A stretch of 50,448 bases of DNA, taken from NCBI GenBank assembly GCA_947456965.1, contig CANGTU010000022.1, positions 1 through 50,448 on the forward strand. Reading direction: 5' to 3'. Source of the stretch: Flavobacteriales bacterium. GTDB taxonomy: Bacteria; Bacteroidota; Bacteroidia; Flavobacteriales_D; Sanyastnellaceae. Below the pieces are notes generated by a model, which had not been told where the DNA came from, did not search any database, and was given only the letters and a program-made list of their open reading frames with translations. Position numbers and translations under genes: made by a program. Positions 34,809-43,705 of this stretch are shown here, piece by piece. Each line of letters starts with the position of its first letter. Position 1 is the first letter of the stretch.

Positions 34809-36302
34809 TCAGGCGGTAACAGGATTCAGTTCATGGAGGTAGGCATCGGCTTCGCGCGCAGCCAGTTGTCCGCTGATCAGACTGGGTGGCACACCCGGTC
34901 CGGGCACCGTCAGCTGACCGGCGAAGAACAAGTTGCTGACCTTCTTGCTGCGCATACGCGGCTTGAGAAAGGCCGTCTGCAACAAGGTATTGGCCAGTCC
35001 GTAGGCGTTGCCCTTGAATGAATGGTATTCGGATATGAATTCTTCGTGCGCAAAAGAGCGCTTGTAGATGATGTGCCCGCGGATCAGTTCACCCGTTCGC
35101 TTTTCCAGCCGGTCGAGCACTACATTCAGGTATTCTTCCCGCTGTTCTTCTGTGCTGGTGAGTCCGGGAGCTACGGGAATCAGGATGAACAGATTCTCCA
35201 TGCCTTCAGGAGCGGCCTCCGGATCGGTCTTCGAGTTGGCGCACACATAGAAGAGTGGTCTCGAAGGCCAGCGTGGTTCGTCATAAATTTCAGACGCATG
35301 CTCTCCAAAGGGCTCGTCGAAGAATAGATTGTGATGCAGAAGCCCCTTGACTTTCTTATTGACACCGAGGTAGAAGAGCAGGGAAGAGGGTGACATTACC
35401 CGCTTGTCCCAGTACTTTTCACTGTATGAGCGCTTGGATGGCTCGAGGAGCCGTGACTCGATATGGTGGTAATCAGCTGCACCGATGATGACATCTGCAC
35501 CGACGAGCTCACCGTTCACGATGACTCCCTCGGCAAAACCATCCTGGTTTACCGGAATGCGCTCCGCTGCTGAGCCTGTTATGAACTCAACGCCGAGTTC
35601 TCGCGCCAGACGGGTCATGCCCTCGGCAATTTTATACATTCCGCCGCGAGGATACCAGGTGCCGAGCTCGATATCAGCATAGTTCATCATGCTGTAAAGA
35701 GCGGGTGTGCGTTCTGGTTTGGCACCGAGAAACAGAACAGGAAATTCGAGCAATTGAATAATCTCCGGGTTGCTGAAGAATCTCCGAAGGTGGGCCGACA
35801 TGTTCGTGAAAAGCTGCAATCTGAATGTCTCGCGCAGGAGCCGCCATTCTGCAAATTCCATGACCGAAAGGGAGGGCTTCCAGACAAATTCACCCATACC
35901 GGTTTCGTACTTCACTTTGGCCTCTGCCAGAAAACGATCGAGCTGGGCACCGGCTCCCGGCTCCATAGTGTCAAGCAGGGCCTTAAGAGGCTCCTTGCCA
36001 GCGGGTATATCCGCCTCATGGTCCCGGAAAAATACGCGGTAGGATGGGTCAAGCCTGACGAGGTCGTAATAGTCGCTGACCTTTTTATCGAAGCGCGCAA
36101 AAAACTCATCAAAGACCTCAGGCATCCAATACCAGCTCGGCCCCATGTCAAATACAAAACCCTCCGCCCTGAAGGCCCTGGCGCGCCCTCCGGTGTCGTG
36201 ATTCTTCTCGATGACCGTGACGCGGTAGCCGCGGTGAGCCAGGGTGCAAGCTGCAGCGAGGCCTGAGAATCCGCTTCCGATGACTATTGCGCGAGGGTTC
36301 AT
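34809..36302 (-). CDS. crtI: Phytoene desaturase (lycopene-forming, CrtI-type)
   Basis: This 497-residue flavoprotein has a dinucleotide-binding N-terminus (VIGSGFSGLAAACTLAHRGY, residues 6-25, then VIEKNHDTGGRARAF), the DMGPSWYWMPEVFDEFF motif near 52-68, and the C-terminal GPGVPPSLISGQLAA motif near 467-481. It desaturates phytoene in four steps to all-trans lycopene. It is the first gene of the crt operon, and palindromic sequence lies upstream of it. The related family of carotenoid-like desaturases is broad, but the operon makes CrtI most likely. Confidence 0.94.
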   Translation of the reverse strand: MNPRAIVIGSGFSGLAAACTLAHRGYRVTVIEKNHDTGGRARAFRAEGFVFDMGPSWYWMPEVFDEFFARFDKKVSDYYDLVRLDPSYRVFFRDHEADIPAGKEPLKALLDTMEPGAGAQLDRFLAEAKVKYETGMGEFVWKPSLSVMEFAEWRLLRETFRLQLFTNMSAHLRRFFSNPEIIQLLEFPVLFLGAKPERTPALYSMMNYADIELGTWYPRGGMYKIAEGMTRLARELGVEFITGSAAERIPVNQDGFAEGVIVNGELVGADVIIGAADYHHIESRLLEPSKRSYSEKYWDKRVMSPSSLLFYLGVNKKVKGLLHHNLFFDEPFGEHASEIYDEPRWPSRPLFYVCANSKTDPEAAPEGMENLFILIPVAPGLTSTEEQREEYLNVVLDRLEKRTGELIRGHIIYKRSFAHEEFISEYHSFKGNAYGLANTLLQTAFLKPRMRSKKVSNLFFAGQLTVPGPGVPPSLISGQLAAREADAYLHELNPVTA

Positions 36303-36437
36303 AAACTCAGGTTAAAGGGAACTCATAAATGGCTGTTTTGTTCAATTTAGCCGGGAAGAGAAGGCCCCGGTTTGTTGGCAGGCCCTCTTGTTCTGAGGCA
36401 ACTTGAATGTCACTGGCCACGCCAACTCCTATCTCCG

Positions 36438-36471
36438 CTTTCACCCATAAGGTGAACAACGAGGGTGAAAG
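36438..36471. promoter_or_regulatory. Nested inverted repeats between the M23 gene and crtI
   Basis: A 9-bp perfect inverted repeat (CTTTCACCC with GGGTGAAAG, 16-nt loop) contains a second, tighter palindrome, TTCACC-CATAA-GGTGAA (36440-36456). There are therefore two overlapping choices of pairing. It lies 136 bp upstream of the crtI start. No T run follows on either strand, so a terminator is unlikely; a binding site for a dimeric repressor is possible. Confidence 0.4.
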
Positions 36472-36526
36472 ATAAATCATCTGAGGGATTCAGCCGGCAA
36501 CGATGTCAAAACGCGTGGGAAAGCAT

Positions 36527-37471
36527 TCAGCGGTAGCGGAGCTTCTGTCCGGGTCTGATGACGGTGGTGGCCCGGATCTTATTCAAGCGGCATAGGTTGC
36601 GCACGGAGGTGCTGTGCTTGCGTGCAATGGCGCTCAGGGTTTCTCCTCGGCGAACGGTGTGATATTTCTTCACGGATTCAGGCGCACTTGTAACCAGCTT
36701 GCGATGGTTCTCAATCACCTCCGGAGTAAGGACAAATTCATCATGCTTGAGCACACGATTGGTATGATCCAGCAGCAAGGTAGGATCAATGGGGGATCCA
36801 AGGTAGCGGATCTCAAAGTGGAGGTGAGCGCCATAGGAGCGTCCGGTATTGCCTCCAAGACCAATTACCTGACCGGCCTCAACATAATCACCAGGAATGA
36901 CCTCGCGGGAAGAGAGGTGGGCGTAAAGTGTCTCGAGCCCATTGGCATGCCGGACTACTATTACATTGCCATACGTGGCGTGGTATTGTGAAATGCGCAC
37001 CATGCCCTCGAATGCGGCATGCACGGCATCACCGGTCTCGAGGTCGAGGTCAAGCCCGTTGTGCATGCGACCCCAGCGCGGACCAAAGGGTGAGGTCATG
37101 TGGCCATTCGCAGGGAAAAAGAAATCACAGTCCTCATGGGCCAGACGGAACCGCACTGGCTCCGCAATGGTGGCCAGATCTTCTTTGTGAACGAAAAGAC
37201 TACGTGTATCCCAGTGGCAATAGGCATCATAGGCTGGTATGCGAGCAATGGAATCGTTCACGGTCCACAAGCCAAGGTCAATGGCACTTTCTACGAAGAG
37301 CGGCGACTCGGCCTCATCTTCTTCATCTGCACCTCCTACCTCCAGCTCATTGGCAAGGACTTCCTGACAGTCTTCCCCAGCGTCGGCCTGCGCCATTACC
37401 GGGGCGTGCAAAGCGAGCGAGGCCGCTGATGCGAAAATCAGAATCAGGTAATAGTGGAGGGGTGCCTTCAT
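36527..37471 (-). CDS. M23 family metallopeptidase with C-terminal LysM
   Basis: This protein has 314 residues from ATG 37471. A signal peptide (KAPLHYYLILIFASAASLAL) ends near residue 30. The M23 domain shows HNGLDLDLETGDAVHAAFEG near 135-154, AHLSSREVIPGDYVEAGQVI near 185-205 and HLHFEIRY near 217, with the metal-binding H-x(3)-D and H-x-H motifs. The last 45 residues are a LysM domain (YHTVRRGETLSAIARKHS). It likely cuts or regulates peptidoglycan in the periplasm. Its start follows a perfect TAnnTTTG box almost immediately. Confidence 0.9.
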   Translation of the reverse strand: MKAPLHYYLILIFASAASLALHAPVMAQADAGEDCQEVLANELEVGGADEEDEAESPLFVESAIDLGLWTVNDSIARIPAYDAYCHWDTRSLFVHKEDLATIAEPVRFRLAHEDCDFFFPANGHMTSPFGPRWGRMHNGLDLDLETGDAVHAAFEGMVRISQYHATYGNVIVVRHANGLETLYAHLSSREVIPGDYVEAGQVIGLGGNTGRSYGAHLHFEIRYLGSPIDPTLLLDHTNRVLKHDEFVLTPEVIENHRKLVTSAPESVKKYHTVRRGETLSAIARKHSTSVRNLCRLNKIRATTVIRPGQKLRYR

Positions 37472-37480
37472 TTGACGGCG

Positions 37481-37488
37481 CAAAAATA
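37481..37488 (-). promoter_or_regulatory. Putative -7 element for the M23 peptidase gene
   Basis: The minus strand reads TATTTTTG, an exact TAnnTTTG match, 9 bp upstream of ATG 37471. The mRNA would be leaderless or nearly so. Confidence 0.45.
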
Positions 37489-37634
37489 GACGGGGGGGGC
37501 AGTCGGTATCCCCATCAGCCTTCCAAATGTTGTGAACGATTCGTTAATGTTCTTGCCGGCCGAGTTCAACATGAAGCTGGCTGCTGGTTTCAGGATCCTT
37601 TGACCAGGACTGACGGACAGGGGGCCGGTCCGGC

Positions 37635-37642
37635 TATTTTTG
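37635..37642 (+). promoter_or_regulatory. Putative -7 element for bshB1
   Basis: TATTTTTG is an exact TAnnTTTG match only 4 bp before the bshB1 ATG, suggesting a leaderless transcript. No -33 box is apparent at the normal spacing. Confidence 0.45.
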
Positions 37643-37646
37643 GTCC

Positions 37647-38351
37647 ATGATTCAGCTCGACATTCTGGCCGTGGTGGCCCACCCCGACGATGCGGAGATA
37701 TCAGCCGGTGGTACGCTGCTGCGTCAACGCTCCTTAGGTCATACCGTGGGAATCGTGGACCTCACGCGGGGTGAACTGGGTACGCGGGGCTCGGCTGAAA
37801 TCCGTGATCTCGAGGCCGGCAGAGCTGCTGAACGCCTCGGACTGGCAGTGCGGGAGAACCTCGGACTTGCTGATGGATTTTTCCGGAATGACCAGGAGAG
37901 CATGGTCAAAGTGGCTGAAGTGATCAGGAAGTATCGTCCGCATATCGTGCTGACCAATGCCATTCACGATCGCCATCCGGATCATGGACGGGCCGCCTCT
38001 CTGGTGCGTGATGCTTGCTTCTATGCCGGTCTTCCCAAGTTGGTAACGGATTTCTCTGCTTGGCGCCCCACCCAGATATACCACATGATTCAGGATTATT
38101 ATATCGAGCCCGGATTGATTGTGGATGTCGCTTCCTTTTGGGAAGAGAAAATCGAGGTGCTGAAGTGCTATTCGACGCAATTCTTCAATCCGGATAGCGT
38201 GGAGCCTGTCACGCCCATATCGGGGCCTGAATTTTTCGATTTTCTGCGGTCACGTGCAATAACACTCGCCCGGCCGGGGGGGCTGTTGCTCGCCGAGGGA
38301 TTCGTGCCCGCCCGCGTGCCCGTCACCGCCGATCTGCTAGCTCTGAAATAG
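37647..38351 (+). CDS. bshB1: Bacillithiol biosynthesis deacetylase BshB1
   Basis: This 234-residue protein of the LmbE/PIG-L deacetylase family has the zinc-binding AHPDDAEISAGGTL motif at 11-24, the TRGELGTRGSAEIRDLE segment near 40-56, and the NAIHDRHPDHGRAASLV motif near 104-120, matching BshB1. It removes the acetyl group from GlcNAc-malate in bacillithiol synthesis in the cytoplasm. No other bsh gene is in this window. The 3' end overlaps the convergent flippase gene by 15 bp. Confidence 0.94.
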   Translation: MIQLDILAVVAHPDDAEISAGGTLLRQRSLGHTVGIVDLTRGELGTRGSAEIRDLEAGRAAERLGLAVRENLGLADGFFRNDQESMVKVAEVIRKYRPHIVLTNAIHDRHPDHGRAASLVRDACFYAGLPKLVTDFSAWRPTQIYHMIQDYYIEPGLIVDVASFWEEKIEVLKCYSTQFFNPDSVEPVTPISGPEFFDFLRSRAITLARPGGLLLAEGFVPARVPVTADLLALK

Positions 38352-39548
38352 GCTTTTCGACCTCCGGTAGCGATAAACGAACCACAGACACTGAATCACC
38401 AGGGCAATCGAAGTGGCAGCGGCTGCACCGGCGGCGCCATGCTGCGGAACCAGCAGAAGGGCTGCACTCACCGAGAAGACGAGCCCCCACGCACTAGCCA
38501 TCATATTCTCCCGATGATGACCGCGGCCGGAGAAATAGTGCGCATAGATGATGGATGCACCATTGGCGAGTATACCCGGACAGAGCCACAACAGAATCGT
38601 CTTGAGTTCCTGAGCCTCTCGGGTGAATATCCACTCATACACGAATGATGGTGTGAGCATCAGAGCCAGAACTCCCAATCCCGATGCGCCAAGCGAGATC
38701 CGCAAGTAGCGGGCCGTTAGTCCTCGCTGGTGAGCATCGTCGTTCATGTTGGCAATGCGGGCATACTGCAGGGTGGACAAACTTTTACTCACTGTCCAGA
38801 TAGCCTCGGCTATGTAGAGTGCGATGGCATATAGTCCCGCAGCCTGACGTCCATACATCCAGAGATTTTCCAGAAAGACCACATGGAGCCGCTGATTGAG
38901 CAGGTGAAGTACATTTCCACCCTGTGCATACTTACCAAACCGGAGCAGTTCCCGGAACGTCTCATACATCCCTGCCAATACAGCAGAACGGATGTAGGAG
39001 GCCAGAGTCCGCGCATAGATGATTAGCGCCAGAGCCGAACTGATGTACAGCGCCAGAACATAGGCGTATATGCTCGCCCATGTGGCAACAGTAAAGCAGG
39101 CAAGAAGGATCAGAGCCACGAGCATGGCCTGCAGACTGATGACCAGATTAAACATGCGGATGCGCTCACGGGCCAGCGTAACGTGCTGAAGGATCATAGC
39201 CAGCGACTGGATCCAGCCGATGGCGCAGGCATGCAGGATAAGTTCCGGAGGAACAACAGGCACGAGGCGAAACACCGCCAGAAAGATCAGCGCGCTTATG
39301 GTGGCCCAGGTCACACCAGGCCACAGGGCCTCGCCTTCCTTTTGTCGGGGCGCGAGGTAAACCAAAGCGCCTCCTCCTATAAAGTTACTCAAGGCCACCA
39401 CGAGCATAATACCCAGCGCGAGCAGACTGGCAGTGCCCTGACCCGCAGTGCCGAGGTAATGGGTGTTGAGCAGCACCACCATCAGCGTGCTGCCCATCAG
39501 CGCCAGACGGGTCACGATGGTTCCCGGGAGCTGCCTCAGGCCTTCCAT
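38337..39548 (-). CDS. Polysaccharide flippase-like (MATE/Wzx) membrane protein
   Basis: This 403-residue protein has about 12 hydrophobic segments and the profile of the MOP exporter superfamily used to flip lipid-linked oligosaccharides. A glycosyltransferase gene overlaps its start by 13 bp on the same strand, supporting a role in surface polysaccharide synthesis. Sequence of the motifs is loose, so the substrate is not predictable. Confidence 0.78.
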   Translation of the reverse strand: MEGLRQLPGTIVTRLALMGSTLMVVLLNTHYLGTAGQGTASLLALGIMLVVALSNFIGGGALVYLAPRQKEGEALWPGVTWATISALIFLAVFRLVPVVPPELILHACAIGWIQSLAMILQHVTLARERIRMFNLVISLQAMLVALILLACFTVATWASIYAYVLALYISSALALIIYARTLASYIRSAVLAGMYETFRELLRFGKYAQGGNVLHLLNQRLHVVFLENLWMYGRQAAGLYAIALYIAEAIWTVSKSLSTLQYARIANMNDDAHQRGLTARYLRISLGASGLGVLALMLTPSFVYEWIFTREAQELKTILLWLCPGILANGASIIYAHYFSGRGHHRENMMASAWGLVFSVSAALLLVPQHGAAGAAAATSIALVIQCLWFVYRYRRSKSLFQS

Positions 39549-40678
39549 ACGCGCTGCAGGGTTCTCCGGTAGATGGTGTTCAGCTGGCCTGCCACGGCCT
39601 GCTGACTGAAGTGGTCCTCGGCATAAGCCCGAAGGGCAGATCGGTCAATTTGGGCCGCGAGATCTGCTTCAGCACGAAGAGCCTCGGTGAGCTGCATCAA
39701 ATTGCGAGGGTCCACAAGAGTTCCCCGTGAAGGGTCAATATGCTCGGCGATTCCACCTACCCGGCTGGAAACAATGCGCATACCGGAGGCCAGCGCTTCC
39801 ACGATCACGCATGGCAGGTTTTCAAAGTTGGAGAACATAACCAATACGTGTGCTTCGGACATTTTTTGCGCTATGCTTTCCCATGGCATTTCACTGAAAA
39901 ATGAAATGCTGCCCTCAGGAATCTGCATGGAGTGCGCAAGTGCAGCAATGACCTCCGAAGGGCCGTCGCCGCCAATTTCCAGATGCACATCCTTGCGGCT
40001 TTCAGCTAACTGCTTCCAGGCTTTGAGTATGCCAGATATATTCTTGTGTCGCTCATCCAAACTGGAAACATGCAGAAAGCGGATGGGTCGCTGTTGCTTT
40101 TTTCCGGGCTGGAAGATTTGGGTATTCACCACATTGGGCACCACATAAAACTTTCCGCGCACACCGGCCGCCTGCATCTGATCGCCGAGGTGGCGCGTAA
40201 CGGGAAGAAAAACGTGCACAAAGCGGCTGGCCCAGCGCGCGTAGAGGCGAATCTTCGTGGGCAGAGGCCCACGTTCTGCTGACAGAAAACCGGTCCAATG
40301 CTCCGTCAGAATCACCGGAAGCTGGAACCGCTTGCGAAGCACGATGGCCTGCCACACTTCAGGCCAAAGTACGTGGTGATGGACCAGGTCGAACGGCCAG
40401 TGGCCGCTGGACTCAAGATGCCGGATGCCCGCACGGAGCGCTTTCCATCGCGCCAGTGCCTTAGCTGGCTTGCGGTTGTAATACACCACGGTTATGGACA
40501 CTCCGCCCCCGGTGTAATCCTCGATTTCAGGTGCATGTGCTACCTGGGCATCATACGCGAGGTAAAGTACATGCACCCGGTGATGCAGTGCCGCGGCCTC
40601 GGCGTGTCGTTGCACGAAATTGCCCAGTGTAGGATGAACCCGGCTGGGAAACCACGATGAGGTGAATAGAATGTTCAA
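39536..40678 (-). CDS. Glycosyltransferase family 4
   Basis: This protein has about 380 residues with a Rossmann-type N-terminal domain (NILFTSSWFPSR, then PTLGNFVQRHAEA) and the GT4 C-terminal domain. Landmarks are RFLHVSSLDERHKNISGILK near 210-230 and the nucleotide-sugar motif ENLPCVIVEALASGMRIVSS near 305-325. I chose the TTG at 40678, giving the usual MNILFTSSWFPSR N-terminus; the frame is open to another TTG at 40711. It probably adds a sugar in surface polysaccharide assembly together with the neighbouring flippase, which its stop overlaps. Confidence 0.88.
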   Translation of the reverse strand: MNILFTSSWFPSRVHPTLGNFVQRHAEAAALHHRVHVLYLAYDAQVAHAPEIEDYTGGGVSITVVYYNRKPAKALARWKALRAGIRHLESSGHWPFDLVHHHVLWPEVWQAIVLRKRFQLPVILTEHWTGFLSAERGPLPTKIRLYARWASRFVHVFLPVTRHLGDQMQAAGVRGKFYVVPNVVNTQIFQPGKKQQRPIRFLHVSSLDERHKNISGILKAWKQLAESRKDVHLEIGGDGPSEVIAALAHSMQIPEGSISFFSEMPWESIAQKMSEAHVLVMFSNFENLPCVIVEALASGMRIVSSRVGGIAEHIDPSRGTLVDPRNLMQLTEALRAEADLAAQIDRSALRAYAEDHFSQQAVAGQLNTIYRRTLQRVWKA

Positions 40679-40752
40679 GGGCTCGGCCAACGGACTGAAA
40701 TATGGCTGCAATCTACTATCGGATGAAATTTGGAGCTAAATCCATTTTCCTG

Positions 40753-40783
40753 TTGCACACCCTGCAAAATCATTGTTTCTTTG
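40753..40783 (+). promoter_or_regulatory. Putative promoter of tRNA-His
   Basis: TTG at 40753-40755 and TTTCTTTG at 40776-40783 are separated by 20 bp, a near match to TTTG-N19-TAnnTTTG. The element ends 20 bp before the tRNA. Confidence 0.45.
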
Positions 40784-40803
40784 CGCCCCTGTTTTCAGGA
40801 AAT

Positions 40804-40881
40804 GGTGGCTTTAGCTCAGTTGGTTAGAGCATCAGATTGTGGTTCTGAGGGTCGTGGGTTCGAATCCCATAAGCCACCCCA
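40804..40881 (+). tRNA. tRNA-His (anticodon GTG)
   Basis: A complete cloverleaf can be drawn. The acceptor stem GTGGCTT pairs with AAGCCAC. The extra G at 40804 is the G-1 characteristic of histidine tRNAs and pairs with the discriminator C. The anticodon loop is TTGTGGT with GTG at 40839-40841. The T arm has GTGGGTTCGAATCCCAT. CCA is encoded at the 3' end. It is followed at once by a terminator hairpin. Confidence 0.95.
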
Positions 40882-40917
40882 AGGCTGTTACTGAGTAGTA
40901 GCAGCCTTTCTTTTTTA
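40881..40917 (+). terminator. Terminator after tRNA-His
   Basis: An 11-bp stem (AAGGCTGTTAC with GTAGCAGCCTT, one G-U pair) and a 6-nt loop are followed by TCTTTTTT. It directly adjoins the tRNA 3' end. Confidence 0.8.
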
Positions 40918-41265
40918 AGAAACGTGGGATGCAATCCGCCTTGTGACCACGAAAGCCAGGTGCCTGGTCGCGGAGAACCGCTGCTGAATGATCGGCTGAC
41001 TTATTGACTTGTCCTGACCACGAGCGAGATGATAGGTATTGCTCCTGTTTCCGGATCCTCTGTCCTGCAGGAAAGTATGGTCATGGCCCGTGGCAGAAAT
41101 CAACCAGAGAGTGCTCATCAGACCTGAGTTCAGGCCAATTGAGTATGCAGGAGGTGAGGAGCGGATGCTGCCCACGTGATTTCCCTATTCCTTCTTGCAT
41201 CCACACACTTAGTGTAAGATGTACACTTCTTGGCTGAAAATCGGAATGTTCGTTCGCCGGCCCCC
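40918..41265. other. Intergenic region, no supported gene
   Basis: This 348-bp stretch lies between the tRNA terminator and the pdhA promoter. An 86-codon minus-strand frame exists but has no start context, no recognisable domain and unusual composition, so I do not call a gene. No repeats or strong hairpins were seen. Confidence 0.5.
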
Positions 41266-41273
41266 TATATTTG
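41266..41273 (+). promoter_or_regulatory. Putative -7 element for pdhA
   Basis: TATATTTG is an exact TAnnTTTG match, 22 bp before the pdhA ATG at 41296. The spacing fits a transcript with a short leader. A clear -33 box was not seen. Confidence 0.5.
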
Positions 41274-41295
41274 CGTACTACACAAATCAGGACGA

Positions 41296-42357
41296 ATGGC
41301 TACATCAGCTGTAAAGAAGACCTCCATGACATCATCCAAGCCAACGAACGGCATGGCCTCCAGTGCTGACAGTAAATACACCCGCGAAACCTATATCAAG
41401 TGGTACCGCGAAATGCTGCTGATGCGGCGCTTTGAGGAGAAGTGCGGACAACTTTATATTCAGCAGAAATTCGGCGGATTTTGCCACCTGTACATCGGAC
41501 AGGAAGCAATCCTCTCCGGCATGATGCACGCGATCCGTCCTACTGACCGCGTGATCACCGCCTACCGCGACCACGCCCACCCGCTGGTGATGGGCTCTGA
41601 CCCGAAGAAGGTCATGGCCGAGCTCTACGGCAAATCCACCGGCCTCTCCAAAGGAAAAGGCGGTTCCATGCACATGTTCGACAAAGAGCGCAACCTGTTT
41701 GGCGGACACGGCATCGTGGGTGCGCAGATTCCGATGGGAGCAGGTATTGCCTTTGCAGATAAATACCGCGGCGAAGACCACGTCACTCTCACCTTTTTCG
41801 GCGATGGTGCTGCGCGTCAGGGTGCTCTTTTTGAGACCTTCAATATGGCCATGACCTGGAAGCTGCCGGTGATTTTCATTATTGAAAATAACCAGTACGC
41901 GATGGGTACTTCCGTGGAGCGCACCTCCAACGTGACAGACCTCAGCAAGCTCGGCCTCTCATTCGAAATGCCTTCTGAAACCGTGGACGGCATGCGTCCG
42001 GAAGCAGTAAGCGAAGCCATAGCCCGCGCTGCTGCCCGCGCCCGCGCCGGAGAAGGACCGACACTCCTCGACATCAAGACCTACCGCTACAAGGGCCACT
42101 CCATGAGCGACCCGCAGAAATACCGCACCAAGGAAGAAGTAGCGGAATACCAGCAGCAGGACCCGATCGAACACTGCATCCGCATGATCCGCGACAACAA
42201 GTGGATGACGGAGCAAGAAATCGAACAGGTGGATATTGACATCAAGGCTGAGGTGGAAGAATGCGTGCGCTTCGCAGAGGAGTCGCCGCTGCCCACAGCT
42301 GACGAGCTCTACAAGGATGTGTACGTGCAGACCGACTATCCTTACGTGAACGATTGA
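41296..42357 (+). CDS. pdhA: Pyruvate dehydrogenase E1 component, alpha subunit
   Basis: This protein has 353 residues from ATG 41296. The first 25 residues are Ser/Thr/Lys-rich and poorly conserved. The E1-alpha core includes WYREMLLMRRFEEKCGQLY near 37-55, YRDHAHPLVMG near 95, GKGGSMHMFD near 122, and the thiamine diphosphate motif GDGAARQGALFETFN near 172-186 with ENNQYAMGT following. A phosphorylation-loop-like YRYKGHSMSDPQKYR occurs near 265. It decarboxylates pyruvate and transfers acetyl to the lipoyl arm of E2. The beta subunit is not adjacent; in Flavobacteriales pdhB is often elsewhere. Confidence 0.95.
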   Translation: MATSAVKKTSMTSSKPTNGMASSADSKYTRETYIKWYREMLLMRRFEEKCGQLYIQQKFGGFCHLYIGQEAILSGMMHAIRPTDRVITAYRDHAHPLVMGSDPKKVMAELYGKSTGLSKGKGGSMHMFDKERNLFGGHGIVGAQIPMGAGIAFADKYRGEDHVTLTFFGDGAARQGALFETFNMAMTWKLPVIFIIENNQYAMGTSVERTSNVTDLSKLGLSFEMPSETVDGMRPEAVSEAIARAAARARAGEGPTLLDIKTYRYKGHSMSDPQKYRTKEEVAEYQQQDPIEHCIRMIRDNKWMTEQEIEQVDIDIKAEVEECVRFAEESPLPTADELYKDVYVQTDYPYVND

Positions 42358-42402
42358 TCATTCCTTACAGACAACACCCACAACGAAACACCCGATAGCA
42401 CC

Positions 42403-43662
42403 ATGGCGGAAATTATCCGTATGCCGAAGCTGAGCGACACGATGACCGAAGGTACCGTGGCCGCATGGCACAAGAAAGTAGGAGATAAAGTGAAGAGCGG
42501 CGAATTGCTCGCCGAAATTGAGACCGACAAGGCCACGATGGAGTTTGAGTCCTACAACGACGGCGTGCTGCTGCATATCGGTATTGAAAAAGGCCAGTCT
42601 GCGAAAGTGGATTCTGTGCTCGCAATAATCGGCAAAGAAGGCGAAGACATCAGCGCATTGCTGGCATCCGCCGATGCACCCGCTGCAGCGGCTCCCGCTC
42701 CGGCACCTGCACCTGCGCCAGCCGCAGCTCCCGCACCCGCGCCCGCACCAGTTGCTGCCGCTGTGGCAGCTCCTGCTCCGGTAGCAGTATCTGCACCGGC
42801 ATCCAACGGACGCGTAAAAGCATCTCCCCTGGCCAAGAAAATCGCAGAAGACAAAGGCATCGATATCAGTCGCGTGGCTGGCAGCGGCGACGGCGGACGC
42901 ATCGTGAAGCGCGATGTGGAAACCTTCACGCCCGCAGCTGCAAGCGCTGCTCCGGTGTACTTCTCTGCTCCGGCAGGAACGGAATCCTACACCGAAGAAT
43001 CGGTGTCGCAGATGCGCAAAACCATTGCCCGCCGTCTGGCCGAGAGCAAGTTCAGCGCACCGCACTTCTACCTCACCATGGACATTGACATGGACAATGC
43101 CATGGCAGCGCGCGCACAGCTCAATGCATCGGGTGAGATGAAGGTGTCATTCAATGACATGGTGATCAAGGCCAGCGCAATGGCCCTCCGCAAGCATCCG
43201 AAGATCAACAGCTCATGGCTCGGTGATACCATCCGCTACAACCAGCACGTACACATTGGTGTGGCCGTGGCGGTGGACGAAGGACTGCTTGTCCCCGTAG
43301 TGCGCTTTGCAGATGGAAAAGGCCTCGCGCAGATCAACCACGAAGTGAAAGAGTACGCTCAGAAAGCGAAGAATAAAAAACTGCAGCCGCAGGATTGGGA
43401 AGGCAACACCTTCACCATCTCCAACCTCGGCATGTTTGGCATTGAAGAATTCACGGCCATCATCAACCCGCCGGATGCGTGCATCCTTGCAGTGGGTGGT
43501 ATCCGTCAGATTCCCGTGGTGAAAAATGGTGCAGTAGTTCCGGGCAATATGATGAAAGTAACCCTGAGCTGTGATCACCGCGTGGTGGACGGCGCTACGG
43601 GTGCGGCGTTTCTTCAGACCCTGAAGAGCTACCTCGAGAGCCCCGTGCTGATGTTAGGCTAA
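42403..43662 (+). CDS. pdhC: Pyruvate dehydrogenase E2, dihydrolipoamide acetyltransferase
   Basis: This 419-residue protein has one N-terminal lipoyl domain (K43 in ETDKATMEFES), an Ala/Pro-rich linker (about 88-128), a peripheral subunit-binding domain (about 140-175, with RVAGSGDGGRIVKRDVE), and the catalytic acetyltransferase domain. The active-site motif DHRVVDGA (H392, D396) is intact near the C-terminus. It passes acetyl groups from E1 to CoA. It starts 45 bp after pdhA. Confidence 0.96.
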   Translation: MAEIIRMPKLSDTMTEGTVAAWHKKVGDKVKSGELLAEIETDKATMEFESYNDGVLLHIGIEKGQSAKVDSVLAIIGKEGEDISALLASADAPAAAAPAPAPAPAPAAAPAPAPAPVAAAVAAPAPVAVSAPASNGRVKASPLAKKIAEDKGIDISRVAGSGDGGRIVKRDVETFTPAAASAAPVYFSAPAGTESYTEESVSQMRKTIARRLAESKFSAPHFYLTMDIDMDNAMAARAQLNASGEMKVSFNDMVIKASAMALRKHPKINSSWLGDTIRYNQHVHIGVAVAVDEGLLVPVVRFADGKGLAQINHEVKEYAQKAKNKKLQPQDWEGNTFTISNLGMFGIEEFTAIINPPDACILAVGGIRQIPVVKNGAVVPGNMMKVTLSCDHRVVDGATGAAFLQTLKSYLESPVLMLG

Positions 43663-43705
43663 CCTGAACCGGGTTCGCGAAAGAGCAGCCACAGGGACTC
43701 TACTC

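Noticed and set aside
40915-41175. An 86-codon minus-strand frame after tRNA-His
   Set aside because: No start context, no domain and it overlaps the T run of the terminator.
42670-42810. Apparent DNA repeat in pdhC
   Set aside because: It only encodes the Ala/Pro-rich flexible linker between lipoyl and subunit-binding domains.
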